A DNA stretch of 64,000 nucleotides from Candidatus Pedobacter colombiensis (GCA_029202485.1 CP119313.1:1302001-1366000), one strand, 5' to 3'. Counted from the first letter of the stretch, positions 18,701 through 27,398 are shown. The notes: generated by a model from the sequence alone, not told the origin. Translations and numbers: made by a program.

Positions 18701-19466
18701 GCTAACCAGACTTGACTATTCTTCTAATACTGTTTTCAGCTATATCAACGGTTTCCAGAACAGACAAGGAGTGCCAATGGGCTCATTATATAGTGTAAGA
18801 TATGGCGGTCTAGACAATAAGGGAGTTCCTAAAGCCCTTACTGCGGATGGAACAGAAGTTTATTCGACTGATAAATTGAGCGCAAAAGACCTTGTTTATA
18901 ATGGTACAACAATTCCACCGTATTCGGCCTCCCTACAAAATACTTTGAGTTACAAGGGTTTTGATTTGTTCTTTATGTTTATCTACTATGGTGGAAACGT
19001 AATGCGTGATGTGACGGCTCCCTACTTAACCAAGCTTGCTGAGTTAAACTATACCAATAACATGGAAAGATCAGCTTTAGTTTATTGGAAAAAACCGGGT
19101 GATGAATTGATTCCGGGTATGGCCCCAGCATTTAATAGTGCTGTAGGTGGTGCGATCACCAATATATGGGAATTCAGTGACCAGAACATTCAGAAAGCAG
19201 ATTATATTAAACTTAGAGATATTACACTAAGTTATAATTTTACCGGAAACTGGTTGAAGAAAAATTATATCCAAAGGATGAAGCTGAGCTTACAGGTGCA
19301 AAATGCCTGGAGATGGGCAGCTAATAAGAATAAATTGGATACAGAGGTATGGAATGGTACATCAACTACCTATAGCGCAACTATGGTACCATCAACAATA
19401 TCTAACTCGACCAGAGGTCTCTTGTATCCTGCTTCTTATACTGTTGGACTTGCTGTTAACTTTTAA
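15798..19466 (+). CDS. SusC/RagA-type TonB-dependent receptor with STN signalling domain, locus B
   Basis: The 1222-aa product has an unusually long n-region (about 43 residues, with GMDRP near the start) before the hydrophobic signal core. STN lies at about 66-138, a carboxypeptidase regulatory-like domain at 156-232 and the plug at about 240-370 with PNIQIRGVSS, PLYVVDG, SVTVLKDASAASIYG and NGVIVIT. The barrel fills the rest and ends in aromatic VGLAVNF. The STN domain links it to the upstream FecR/sigma pair. The ligand is unknown. An internal start at about Met37 or Met42 would give a conventional signal peptide, but the start region resembles that of locus A, so I keep the upstream ATG. 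Confidence 0.92.
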   Translation: MYFINTSNGMDRPCFVPYFKVLKGVFQRVSLMNTLTMKQIIMRINLVAILITLSLTQATASSFGQSVTLHKRGASLNEVLKMIKKQTNYTFLYNSELLKDAKMVSVDLDKATLEEALKASLANQSLTFKIIENTILLKKKEDGLFDKVANYLSAIDLSGKILDEDGKPLPGATIRVKNTTRTVLTNERGEFELKGIDDKAILIISFLGYTTKEVQASKANPLIISLDVNPAELGEVAVVSTGYQKIPAARAAGSYVVVSDKAMAGKLQTNIVERLEGMVAGLTSFKSGLNTKPNIQIRGVSSLTATSATPLYVVDGAPFFGDIQALNPSDVESVTVLKDASAASIYGALSSNGVIVITTRSGKAGKLNINYNATAKFVGLPDRAYSNKMSSAEMVDFQREMFNYRSGAYASIDPRKAMVETYRLFYDARQGVITEAELQKKLDVLRNSDRYDQVVNEFLRKTSLTQQHNLSFSGGNEFYKYSLSGNYLGNAPYERAQTNNRVGFNLKNSFNFTKWATLNIGVLGSNTRNDYDNGSATNNVSPGMSILDAGKASFYMLRNSDGSLATNWLNSKSQFEIDRLKSLGLQDENYNPITDLNTSHLTNTSKYLNLNFSANLKIMDGLNLDLLYQNERTELYNKQYYNKDAYKVKTMINDATIKDAKQTKMIPVGGQMNEQRGDMNTYTLRTQLNYNKEFNSKHRVDAIFGAEKRKLLGSSTNIYKYGYDDYSLNYKPIDEQALSLSIPNTQALFDQFNFPKGDSRAERGFVSTDDRYVSLYGNGSYTYNNRITLSGSIRMDQANLFGTDPKYQYKPFWSTGLLYVVAENKRNWLDRLAVRATYGINGAVPKSAGPYLITQSSGNNGLTGETQDGVVSPPNSGLKWERTRVTNFGLDFSVLSRRFYGSIDIYNKATSDLLGDLKSDPTLGWNSITVNYGTMNNRGIDLTLNSNNLNTTDFNWITTLNFNYNKNKLTRLDYSSNTVFSYINGFQNRQGVPMGSLYSVRYGGLDNKGVPKALTADGTEVYSTDKLSAKDLVYNGTTIPPYSASLQNTLSYKGFDLFFMFIYYGGNVMRDVTAPYLTKLAELNYTNNMERSALVYWKKPGDELIPGMAPAFNSAVGGAITNIWEFSDQNIQKADYIKLRDITLSYNFTGNWLKKNYIQRMKLSLQVQNAWRWAANKNKLDTEVWNGTSTTYSATMVPSTISNSTRGLLYPASYTVGLAVNF

Positions 19467-19478
19467 TTGAACCTCATC

Positions 19479-20930
19479 ATGAAGAAAATATTTTTATTAT
19501 TAGTCGCCATTACAGGCATTATGACTACCGGGTGCAAAAAATTCCTGGATGTTAAACCGAAGGGCTATACCATTCCTTCAACTTTTGATGATTATCAGAG
19601 ACTACTGAACAATCAATCCTTATACAGGGTTTCTTCTGCTTATCCTAATTTCCTTACAGATGACGCTCGTGCAGGTGAAAGGAGTGATCCGAACAGGGCA
19701 ACTGAGTATCCCTTGCTTGCACTGTATCTTCGAAATTTGTATGAGTTTAAACCTGGTCCTATCTATGATCAGGGGGCACCTGATACCTTTTGGGAGCCAG
19801 CTTATGCACATATTTTTATCTACAATACAGTCATCAATAATATTGAAAAGGTACCAGATGGTACTGATGCGACTAGAAAACAACTGAAGGCTGAAGCACA
19901 AATAGGCCGTGCTTTTGAGTACCTGACATTGGTTAATGGTTACGCAAATCATTATAATCCTGTCACTGCAGCAACTGATCTTGGCGTACCAATTCTTTTA
20001 AGCGAGGATATCAATGCACCTTATAAAAGAAACACCGTAGCTGAAGTATATGCACAAATTCAGAAAGATCTGGATGAGGCTTTACCTAATTTAGCTGCTA
20101 CAGCACCTAATAACTTTCACCCCATTAAAAGTGTAGGTTTTGCCTTTTTGAGCAAGATGTATTTGTATATGGGGAATTATGCTGAAGCTTTAAAAAATGT
20201 AAACGAAGCACTTAAATTAAACAGTGCCTTGATCGATTACAAGCTTTACACTACAAAGAATGGTACTACTTTTGGCAGGGTATGTACCAAGCTTGATCCG
20301 TTGGTGCCTTTTCCAGATGCGAATAAGAGCATCGAGAGTGTTTGGGTTCGTAATGGTGCTTCAAGTATAGGTGATTTAAATGCAGCTGTATATGCAAGTG
20401 ATGATTTATTGGCTACCTATAGGGCCAATCTTCCAGTAGGAGCAACAGATCAACGGTTGGCACTCTTCTTTTGTAATGGAGTATCCAATTTTGGTTCTGC
20501 ACCTGTATTTTTCCCGGGAAGGTATTTGTGGGCTCCCTATTTCCAAGCTAATTTTGGCTTTAGTACTCCCGAATTGCTCTTGATTGCAGCAGAGTGTGAG
20601 GCCAGAGTTGGATCTAAAGATAAAGCTGTGGGCTATCTGGATGTCTTGCGCAATTCGAGGATCATCAATAATATCGGATTATCAGCAGCAACAAATGATA
20701 TTGCCTTAAAACTGGCGCTTGATGAACGTAGAAGAGAAATGCCTTTTTTAGGTATTACCCGTCTTACAGATTTAAAACGCTTAAATATGGATAGCCGTTT
20801 TGCAAAAACCGTAACACATGTAACTGGAACGCAAAGTTTTCAGATACCGGCTAATGATAACAGATACATTTTGCCTTTACCGCCAAAAGTACTTGAGTTT
20901 AACCCTACTATACCTCAATATCAACGTTAA
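19479..20930 (+). CDS. SusD/RagB-type nutrient-binding outer membrane lipoprotein, locus B
   Basis: The 483-aa product starts from the ATG at 19479; an in-frame TTG at 19467 is less likely. It has a lipobox with Cys19 (MTTGC), then KKFLDVKPKGYTIPSTFDDYQ, and the usual SusD helices (AQIGRAFEYLTLVNGYANHY). The C-terminal half ends with ALDERRREMPFLGITRLTDLKRL and YILPLPPKVLEFNPTIPQ. It pairs with the SusC 12 bp upstream to capture the ligand at the surface. No carbohydrate-active enzyme accompanies it; the next gene is a thioredoxin-like protein. Confidence 0.93.
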   Translation: MKKIFLLLVAITGIMTTGCKKFLDVKPKGYTIPSTFDDYQRLLNNQSLYRVSSAYPNFLTDDARAGERSDPNRATEYPLLALYLRNLYEFKPGPIYDQGAPDTFWEPAYAHIFIYNTVINNIEKVPDGTDATRKQLKAEAQIGRAFEYLTLVNGYANHYNPVTAATDLGVPILLSEDINAPYKRNTVAEVYAQIQKDLDEALPNLAATAPNNFHPIKSVGFAFLSKMYLYMGNYAEALKNVNEALKLNSALIDYKLYTTKNGTTFGRVCTKLDPLVPFPDANKSIESVWVRNGASSIGDLNAAVYASDDLLATYRANLPVGATDQRLALFFCNGVSNFGSAPVFFPGRYLWAPYFQANFGFSTPELLLIAAECEARVGSKDKAVGYLDVLRNSRIINNIGLSAATNDIALKLALDERRREMPFLGITRLTDLKRLNMDSRFAKTVTHVTGTQSFQIPANDNRYILPLPPKVLEFNPTIPQYQR

Positions 20931-20948
20931 GTTTTAGAACTGATCATT

Positions 20949-22139
20949 ATGAAAAGTATATTCACCTTTCTTTTCCTGTTTGCGGCTATAAGCTTACATG
21001 CGCAGGAAGAAATCCACTTCAATAGCTCCTGGAGTGAAGCAAAAGAAAAAGCAATTCAATCAAAGAAACTGATTTTTATTGATTGCTACACCTTATGGTG
21101 CGCCCCATGCAAATGGATGGAGAAAAATGTATTTATCCAACCAGCTGTTTACCAATATTACAATGACAACTTTGTGAATTTAAAAGTTGACATGGAAAAG
21201 GGAGAGGGGATTGAAATGCGTAAAAAATATAATGTACAATCTTTTCCTACCTATTTGTTTGTAAACACAGCAGGTGATGTAGTACATCGCACAGCTTCGA
21301 AAATGGAGGCTGAAGCTTTTCTTGCTGAAGCAAAAAGAGCAGTTGATCCGAAAAGAAACGCTGCGGCATTAAAAGAGAAGTACGACAGGGGTGACAGGGA
21401 TCTACCTTTTTTATTGGATTATTATCTGGCGGTGGAGCGTGCTGATCGCAACATTGCCAATCAGATCAGTACAGAGATTGTAGCTAAAGTTACTGAAGCA
21501 GAACTGAACACTGAGTTGGGCTGGAAGATAATTAAAACTTTGGCCCGAGCTGAAAATGACAAATTGGGTGCACACTTTATGGCCAATCAAGGAGCTTACA
21601 ACAATTGGGGTAAGCAGGAGGAAAGGGAGCAACTTAAAGATCGTTTAATTACAAGTACCATGTATGGTTTAATGAGATCCGATAACGAGCAGGCTTTCAT
21701 GAAAAAACTGACTTACTTTAAAAACTCTGATAGAATTAATCGTAAAAAACAAGGTATAATGCTCGAAGCTGATTTTTATCTGGAAAAGGGAAGAACAGCT
21801 GATTATGTGAAGCTAACGGCTGCAGCCTTGAAAAATGAGTTGAAGGATGATGCCGAGAAATTGAGTTTTCTGGCAAGAAGGGCTTCAGGAGGTAAAATGG
21901 GTAATGATCAGACTTCGCCTGCTATTTTGCAACAAGCTTACCTGATGGCTAAGCGAGCAGTAGAGCTTGAACCGGAAGAATATAGCATCCAGTCGACCTT
22001 TGCATATGTATGCTTGGCAATGAAAAAGAAACAAGAAGCATTGGTAGCAGCGAAAAAATCCAGAGAACTGGCAAATGCAGAAACTTCTAAAATTCAAAAG
22101 CTCGCTCAGGAATTGTTAGATAAAGTAGAAGCGTTGTAA
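20949..22139 (+). CDS. Exported thioredoxin-fold protein with helical C-terminal region
   Basis: The 396-aa product has a signal peptide (1-18, LHAQ). A thioredoxin domain at about 22-130 carries the active site WCAPC (Cys51, Cys54) and the cis-Pro loop SFPTYLF. About 250 residues of mostly helical sequence follow, resembling TPR-like repeats (LEADFYLEKGRTADYVKLTAAAL, then KKKQEALVAAKKSRELAN). It is the last gene of locus B, 18 bp after susD, so it is likely co-expressed with the receptor. It probably acts in the periplasm as a disulfide reductant or oxidant. Unlike the TlpA-type gene of locus A it is intact. Confidence 0.85.
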   Translation: MKSIFTFLFLFAAISLHAQEEIHFNSSWSEAKEKAIQSKKLIFIDCYTLWCAPCKWMEKNVFIQPAVYQYYNDNFVNLKVDMEKGEGIEMRKKYNVQSFPTYLFVNTAGDVVHRTASKMEAEAFLAEAKRAVDPKRNAAALKEKYDRGDRDLPFLLDYYLAVERADRNIANQISTEIVAKVTEAELNTELGWKIIKTLARAENDKLGAHFMANQGAYNNWGKQEEREQLKDRLITSTMYGLMRSDNEQAFMKKLTYFKNSDRINRKKQGIMLEADFYLEKGRTADYVKLTAAALKNELKDDAEKLSFLARRASGGKMGNDQTSPAILQQAYLMAKRAVELEPEEYSIQSTFAYVCLAMKKKQEALVAAKKSRELANAETSKIQKLAQELLDKVEAL

Positions 22140-22157
22140 ACAACAACAGATACTATT

Positions 22158-22194
22158 AAAAAAGCCCTGCTGAGTAAATCAACAGGGCTTTTTT
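22158..22194. terminator. Bidirectional terminator between locus B and the DUF3276 gene
   Basis: An A-run and AAGCCCTG (22162-22169) pair with CAGGGCTT (22183-22190) and a T-run. It serves the convergent genes on both sides. Confidence 0.85.
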
Positions 22195-22212
22195 GTAGAG
22201 CTTTATATCTTC

Positions 22213-22542
22213 TTAGAATGAAAAATCGTCGTTTTGACTTTTGCTTCCCACTCCCTCATGATTTTCAGAATATTCATAACGCTTCTCTACAACATCCTGA
22301 TGGTTTTTGATGTAGTCAACAGTCTCGTTTAATCCTTCCGTAAACTTCTCAAAGTCTTCTTTATATAAAAAGATCTTATGCTTTACAAAAACGCCGTCCT
22401 CCAGTCTTTTCTTGCTTTCTGTTAGGGTTAGGTAGTAATCTCCTGATCTAGTAGCTTTAACGTCGAAAAAATAAGTTCTTTTACCTGCCCTTACTTTCTT
22501 CGAAAAAACCTCTTCTCTCTCTTTGTTGTCAAATTCTCCCAT
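22213..22542 (-). CDS. PUR-alpha-like nucleic acid-binding protein (DUF3276)
   Basis: The 109-aa protein has residues 7-85 (EEVFSKKVRAGKRTYFFDVKA, DYYLTLTESKKR, KHKIFLYKEDFEKFTEGL) that match the small PUR-domain (DUF3276) family of Bacteroidota. This family binds single-stranded DNA and RNA through a beta-beta-beta-beta-alpha fold. The acidic tail (about 88-109) is poorly conserved in my memory of the family. The gene stands alone between a bidirectional terminator and its own probable promoter. The cellular role in Bacteroidota is not settled. Confidence 0.85.
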   Translation of the reverse strand: MGEFDNKEREEVFSKKVRAGKRTYFFDVKATRSGDYYLTLTESKKRLEDGVFVKHKIFLYKEDFEKFTEGLNETVDYIKNHQDVVEKRYEYSENHEGVGSKSQNDDFSF

Positions 22543-22572
22543 GGTTGGTATTGATCTTGGTTTTGGTTCGGG

Positions 22573-22604
22573 TAAATATAAACTAATAATTATTAAACTT
22601 CAAA
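22573..22604 (-). promoter_or_regulatory. Probable promoter of the DUF3276 gene
   Basis: On the minus strand TTTG (plus 22601-22604) is followed after 20 nt by TATATTTA (plus 22573-22580), one base off TAnnTTTG. Spacing fits Bacteroidota promoters. Confidence 0.4.
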
Positions 22605-22610
22605 ATGAAA

Positions 22611-24401
22611 TTAAATAGTTTGACGCTCTTCCTCTAGTAATTGGTTTCGGTACATTTCTGCATAAGCCCCTTCATGTTGTAATAATTGCATATGGCTGCC
22701 CTGTTCAATGATTCTTCCATTGTCCAATACGATAATTTTATCAGCATTTTTTATTGTTGAGATCCGGTGAGCAATCAAAATACTGGTTTTACCCTTCATA
22801 ATTCTGCTCAAATTACCCAAAATTTCTTCCTCAGTTCGGGTATCAACAGCAGATAAACAATCATCAAAAATAAGTACACGGGGCTCTTTAATTAAAGCGC
22901 GGGCAATAGAAACCCGCTGTTTCTGCCCACCCGATAGCGTAATGCCCCGTTCACCAAGCATTGTTTCAAATTTCTGCTCAAAATCAATAATATTATGATA
23001 TACAGCTGCATTTTTGGCTGCGGTATCAACTTCCTCATCTGTAACCTGATCTAAGCCAAAAGCGATATTGTTTTTAATGGTGTCCGAAAATAGGAAAACC
23101 TCCTGAGGTACAAAGCCAATCTGATTGCGGTAGTTGTTTAGATTAAGTTTATCCAATTTAGTGCCATCAACACTGATCTGTCCATCATTTACATCATACA
23201 TCCGCATAATTAAATTGGCCAATGTAGATTTTCCAGAACCTGTACGACCAATGATAGCTACAAATTCCCCTTGTTCAATTTCAAAGCTCACATCCTTTAA
23301 AGCATGTATTCCCGTGTCTGGATAAGTAAAGTTCACATGCTCAAACTTAATATTCCCATTAAGTAATGGCCTGTCAGGATTAGATGATGTAATGTCAGGA
23401 CTCAACTCTAAAAACTCATTAATACGCTTTTGAGAGGCAGAGGCACGCTGAATTAAAGTGGTTACCCAGCCCAACATCGAAACGGGAAAAGTTAACTGGT
23501 TCACATATACAATAAACTCTGCAATGTTACCCGGTGTAATAGATCCATCTATCACCTGGATGCCGCCAATATAAACAGTAAGAATGGTACTTAAGCCAAC
23601 CAGTAAAAGCATAGTAGGGTAAAAGAGCGCTTGTACTTTAACCAGACCCATTGCATTGTCTTTGTACCCCTGACTTTCGGCAGCAAATACTTTTTGGGTA
23701 TAATCTTCTCTCACATAAGATTTGATCACTCTAATGCCGGAGAACCTTTCCTGCACAAAGCTGGATAGCTTAGACAATTGCTCCTGTATTTGTTCACTTT
23801 TTTGATTGATGAGCGTATTCACAAAATAAATGATCACCACCAGAACCGGTAGGGGAAGCAAACACCAAATGGCCAGTGTAACATTTACCGAAAACATGGC
23901 ATAAATAATCAGCAAGAATAAAACTGCTGTATTTATAGTATACATAATGGCCGGACCAACGTACATCCGCACCCGGTTCACATCCTCGGTAGCGCGGTTC
24001 ATCAAGTCGCCCGTATTGTTGCGTCTGTAAAAACCGAGGCTGAGCTTTTGGTAGTGCGCGTAAATCTCATTTTTCATGTCAAATTCAATATGTCTCGACA
24101 TCAAAATGATAGTTTGCCGCATAAAAAATAAGAACAGTCCTCTTAATAAATACAATACCAATACCAACACCCCAAAATAGAAAAGGCTGGTACTAAAGAT
24201 ATCATATATAATAGCTGCACGATCAAATCCATCAAACAAGCGATATATCTGTATATTTTCTGTAATGAGGTCAAAGGCATGGCCGATAACCTGTGCAGGG
24301 ATCACACCAAAAATATTGGAGATGATCACAAAGAAAACCCCCGGGATAATCCACCATTTATATTTATAGAAGTATTTGTTTAAAAAACGTAGGTGTTTCA
24401 T
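22611..24401 (-). CDS. ABC transporter, fused membrane and ATP-binding domains (MsbA/YheI type)
   Basis: The 596-aa half-transporter has six predicted membrane helices (about 15-320) and a nucleotide-binding domain (about 345-590). Visible motifs are Walker A GRTGSGKST, the Q-loop VPQEVFLFSDTI, signature LSGGQKQR, and His in AHRIST. Walker B reads VLIFDDCLSAVD, with Asp where the catalytic Glu (DE) is normal. That is the pattern of the degenerate subunit in heterodimeric exporters such as YheI/YheH, but no partner lies next to it. It probably exports a lipid or drug-like substrate, which is unknown. It is transcribed alone, divergent from leucine dehydrogenase. Confidence 0.88.
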   Translation of the reverse strand: MKHLRFLNKYFYKYKWWIIPGVFFVIISNIFGVIPAQVIGHAFDLITENIQIYRLFDGFDRAAIIYDIFSTSLFYFGVLVLVLYLLRGLFLFFMRQTIILMSRHIEFDMKNEIYAHYQKLSLGFYRRNNTGDLMNRATEDVNRVRMYVGPAIMYTINTAVLFLLIIYAMFSVNVTLAIWCLLPLPVLVVIIYFVNTLINQKSEQIQEQLSKLSSFVQERFSGIRVIKSYVREDYTQKVFAAESQGYKDNAMGLVKVQALFYPTMLLLVGLSTILTVYIGGIQVIDGSITPGNIAEFIVYVNQLTFPVSMLGWVTTLIQRASASQKRINEFLELSPDITSSNPDRPLLNGNIKFEHVNFTYPDTGIHALKDVSFEIEQGEFVAIIGRTGSGKSTLANLIMRMYDVNDGQISVDGTKLDKLNLNNYRNQIGFVPQEVFLFSDTIKNNIAFGLDQVTDEEVDTAAKNAAVYHNIIDFEQKFETMLGERGITLSGGQKQRVSIARALIKEPRVLIFDDCLSAVDTRTEEEILGNLSRIMKGKTSILIAHRISTIKNADKIIVLDNGRIIEQGSHMQLLQHEGAYAEMYRNQLLEEERQTI

Positions 24402-24480
24402 TATGCTGTAAAGTTATCCAATTGAACCTGTTTTTTTTAAACTCTTTGGTTAAAACAATGTAATTAATGTTTTTTTATGC

Positions 24481-24488
24481 TAGTTTTG
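24481..24488 (+). promoter_or_regulatory. -7 box for leucine dehydrogenase
   Basis: TAGTTTTG matches TAnnTTTG exactly, 25 bp before the start codon. No good -33 TTTG lies at the expected distance. Confidence 0.4.
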
Positions 24489-24513
24489 CGACATATCTGA
24501 TAAACGAAATTAT

Positions 24514-25602
24514 ATGTCTGGTAATAGTTCTATTGTGAATTCAGTTTTAGATCAGTTAAGTGCATCGGGGCACAAGAAGGTCGTATTTTGTAACGATCCC
24601 GATACAGGATTAAAAGCAATTATAGCCATTCATGATACAACTTTAGGACCTGCACTAGGCGGAACCCGAATGTGGAGTTATGCTACCGAATCCGAAGCAT
24701 TGGAAGATGTTTTGAGGTTGTCGAGTGCAATGACCTATAAAGCTTCTATTACCGGTTTAAATTTAGGCGGCGGTAAAGCCGTAATTATTGGCGATTCTCA
24801 CAAAGGGAAATCTGAAGCCATGATGCGTAGCTATGGCAGGTTTATTAAGAACCTGAATGGCGAATTTATTACGGCAGAAGACCTGGGAACAACCACCAAA
24901 GATATGGAGTATATCCGCATGGAAACCAGCCATGTAACAGGAGTGCCAGAATCATTGGGCGGTACCGGTAATCCGGCACCAACAACAGCAAAAGGCGTAT
25001 ATCTGGGGATCAAAGCTTGTGTTAAAGAGGTGTTTGGAACCGATATGTTAGCCGGCCGTTCTGTTGTAGTGCAGGGAATAGGCAATGTAGGCGAACATTT
25101 AGTGGCCCTATTAAGAGCAGAAAATGTAGAAGTTTACATTAGCGACATTAATGAAGAGCGTTTACAGCATGTAGCGAGAACTTATAAGGCCAAACCAATA
25201 AGTGCAGATAAAATCTTTGGACTAGATGCAGATATTTACGCACCATGTGCATTAGGCGCTACAGTTAATGATAAAACCATTAACAAAATGAAGTTTGCCA
25301 TTATTGCTGGATCTGCAAATAATCAGCTTGCCGATGAAAACATTCATGGACAACTGTTGTTAGATAAAGGCATTTTATTTGCTCCGGATTATTTAATCAA
25401 TGCAGGAGGTTTGATCAGCTGTTATTCTGAACTAACCGGCTTTGGTAAAAAACGGACCATGCAACTTACAGAGAACATTTACAATGCTACCAGAGATGTT
25501 ATAAAAATGTCGAAGGCGGACAATATACCAACAATACGGGCAGCTAACCGTATTGCAGAACAAAGGATAATCGATATCAAAAAAATAAAATCATCATTTT
25601 AA
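24514..25602 (+). CDS. Glu/Leu/Phe/Val dehydrogenase, probably leucine dehydrogenase
   Basis: The 362-aa product carries the N-terminal dimerisation and catalytic motifs of the family: LGGTRMW (about 48-54), TYKASITGLNLGGGKAVI with the catalytic Lys near 88, and the Rossmann motif VQGIGNVGE. It catalyses NAD-dependent oxidative deamination of branched-chain amino acids to 2-oxo acids, or the reverse. Length and motif spacing match leucine or valine dehydrogenases better than glutamate dehydrogenases, which are longer. nusB follows 33 bp downstream in the same direction. Confidence 0.88.
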   Translation: MSGNSSIVNSVLDQLSASGHKKVVFCNDPDTGLKAIIAIHDTTLGPALGGTRMWSYATESEALEDVLRLSSAMTYKASITGLNLGGGKAVIIGDSHKGKSEAMMRSYGRFIKNLNGEFITAEDLGTTTKDMEYIRMETSHVTGVPESLGGTGNPAPTTAKGVYLGIKACVKEVFGTDMLAGRSVVVQGIGNVGEHLVALLRAENVEVYISDINEERLQHVARTYKAKPISADKIFGLDADIYAPCALGATVNDKTINKMKFAIIAGSANNQLADENIHGQLLLDKGILFAPDYLINAGGLISCYSELTGFGKKRTMQLTENIYNATRDVIKMSKADNIPTIRAANRIAEQRIIDIKKIKSSF

Positions 25603-25635
25603 TCACCAGGTAATTTACCACTCGTTCTTACATTC

Positions 25636-26586
25636 ATGTTAAACAGAAGGCACTTAAGAATTAAAGCTCTGCAAAATATTTTTGCATGGCAAATGACAGA
25701 TAAAAGAGATCTGGCATCCTCAAAGAAGGCATTAATGCAAAGTATTGATCACGTATACGAAATGTACGTCGGCATGCTTTCATTGTTAGTAGAAACAACA
25801 GAGTATACAGGAATAGACGCTATTGAGCGCTCTAATAAACACCTGCCTACTGCAGATGACCTTAACCCGAATTTAAAGTTGTTAAACAATAAATTTGCCG
25901 TTACCCTAAAACAGAATCCGGATTATTTAGCCGCAGTCCACAAATACAAGATCAACTGGATGTCTGATCCCGAATTTGTGAAAGCTATTTTTAATACCTT
26001 AAAGGTTACTCCTGAGTATGCCGCATATCTGGCAGATGAAGACAACAGCTTAGAAGAATCAAAAACAATCATCAAGTTCATCTTCAGAAAAATCATTCTT
26101 AAAAGCCATAACATCATCCAGGCATTTGAAGATAAGTTTATAAACTGGTCTGTTGATAAAGAAGTGATGCAAGGAATGGTGGCCAAAACCATTAAAAATT
26201 TTACCTCAGAAGATCCGTTTAAAAACAAGCTGACGCCAATAAGTCAGGATTGGGAAGAGGATAGCAAATTTGTACAAGACCTATTTGTTTATACCCTTAA
26301 AAATAACAAGGAATATCAGGATCTGATTGCAGAAAGAACTAAAAACTGGGAATCAGAACGTATTGCGCTAATGGATACCATCCTGATGAAAATGGCAATT
26401 TGTGAATTGTTAAACTTCCCTTCTATACCTGTTAAGGTAACGATAAACGAGTATCTTGATCTATCAAAAGATTACAGTACACCGAAAAGTAATTCATTTA
26501 TTAACGGTATATTGGACAAAATTTTAGGCGACCTGAAAAGAACAAACAGCATACATAAAATCGGTCGCGGACTAATAGAAGAATAA
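25636..26586 (+). CDS. nusB: Transcription antitermination protein NusB (long Bacteroidota type)
   Basis: The 316-aa product starts MLNRRHLRIKALQNIFAW, the NusB opening (arginine-rich RNA-contact helix). The C-terminal NusB core holds WESERIALMDTILMKMAICELL, IPVKVTINEYLDLSKDYSTPKS and FINGILDKI. It is about twice the length of E. coli NusB because of a helical insertion after the first helices, usual in this phylum. NusB with S10 binds boxA RNA and supports rRNA antitermination. A DUF1573 lipoprotein gene begins 6 bp downstream. Confidence 0.92.
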   Translation: MLNRRHLRIKALQNIFAWQMTDKRDLASSKKALMQSIDHVYEMYVGMLSLLVETTEYTGIDAIERSNKHLPTADDLNPNLKLLNNKFAVTLKQNPDYLAAVHKYKINWMSDPEFVKAIFNTLKVTPEYAAYLADEDNSLEESKTIIKFIFRKIILKSHNIIQAFEDKFINWSVDKEVMQGMVAKTIKNFTSEDPFKNKLTPISQDWEEDSKFVQDLFVYTLKNNKEYQDLIAERTKNWESERIALMDTILMKMAICELLNFPSIPVKVTINEYLDLSKDYSTPKSNSFINGILDKILGDLKRTNSIHKIGRGLIEE

Positions 26587-26592
26587 AGAGAT

Positions 26593-27024
26593 ATGAAAAA
26601 AATCTTTGTACTGGCATTGTTGGCTATATCATTTGCATCATGCCAAAATACAGCAAAAACCAATGCTACAGCTACCGATACTACGCTTCCAGCGGCAGGA
26701 GACGCAGCAGTAATGAGCTTCGAAAAAGGAGAGTACGATTTTGGTAAAATAACTCAAGGCGAAAAGGTTTCTTATAGCTACAAGTTTAAAAACGTAGGTA
26801 AAAGTCCTTTAATCATTCTGAATGCCACTGCTACTTGTGGCTGTACCGTACCGGAAGTCCCTAAAGAACCAATTAAACCAGGTGATGAAGGAGAGATCAA
26901 GGTACTATTCAATAGTACAAGTAAATCAGGAATGCAGGACAAAGTAATTACGGTTACTTCTAATGCTGAGCCTCACATTGCCACTCTACATTTAGTAGGT
27001 GAGGTTAAAGAACAATCAAATTAA
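26593..27024 (+). CDS. DUF1573 domain lipoprotein
   Basis: The 143-aa product has a lipobox at Cys17 (ISFASC), then a low-complexity linker and an immunoglobulin-like DUF1573 domain (about 38-140). Hallmarks are FDFGKI-type EYDFGKITQGEKVSYSYKFKN, TATCGCTVPE and KPGDEGEIKVLFNSTSKSG. Such small surface or periplasmic proteins are very common in Bacteroidota, but the molecular role is unknown. It sits in the nusB-yajC-ybbR-coaE cluster, 21 bp before yajC. Confidence 0.88.
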   Translation: MKKIFVLALLAISFASCQNTAKTNATATDTTLPAAGDAAVMSFEKGEYDFGKITQGEKVSYSYKFKNVGKSPLIILNATATCGCTVPEVPKEPIKPGDEGEIKVLFNSTSKSGMQDKVITVTSNAEPHIATLHLVGEVKEQSN

Positions 27025-27045
27025 TATACATTTATACAATAGAAT

Positions 27046-27375
27046 ATGATAGCAACAGTAATTTTGCAAGCCCAGGGTGGTGGCATGTTAGGCACATTAA
27101 TACCTATGGTTTTAATCATGGTTGTTTTTTACTTTTTCATGATCAGACCTCAGGTTAAAAAAGCAAAAGACCTTAAAAAAATGGTTGAAGCTTTAAAAAA
27201 AGGAGATAAAATAGTTACTACAGCAGGTATACATGGCCGTATAGTGGATATGAACGATACAACTTTCTTAATCGAAGTAGAAGGTGGTACAAAAATCCGT
27301 TTTGATAAATCAGCTGTATCATTAGATGCAACTAAAGCTGTTGCTCCTAAAGCAGACGAGGCTCCAAAGGCATAG
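27046..27375 (+). CDS. yajC: Preprotein translocase accessory subunit YajC
   Basis: The 109-aa product has one membrane helix (about 12-34, LIPMVLIMVVFYFFMIRPQ) followed by KKAKDLKKMVEALKKGDKIVTTAGIHGRIVDM, the diagnostic YajC segment, and an acidic/Ala-Pro-Lys tail. It joins SecDF in assisting SecYEG; here the fused secDF is 13 kb away rather than adjacent. A terminator-like hairpin follows the gene. Confidence 0.93.
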   Translation: MIATVILQAQGGGMLGTLIPMVLIMVVFYFFMIRPQVKKAKDLKKMVEALKKGDKIVTTAGIHGRIVDMNDTTFLIEVEGGTKIRFDKSAVSLDATKAVAPKADEAPKA

Positions 27376-27398
27376 TTTTCCGTAAATTTATTTAATAG

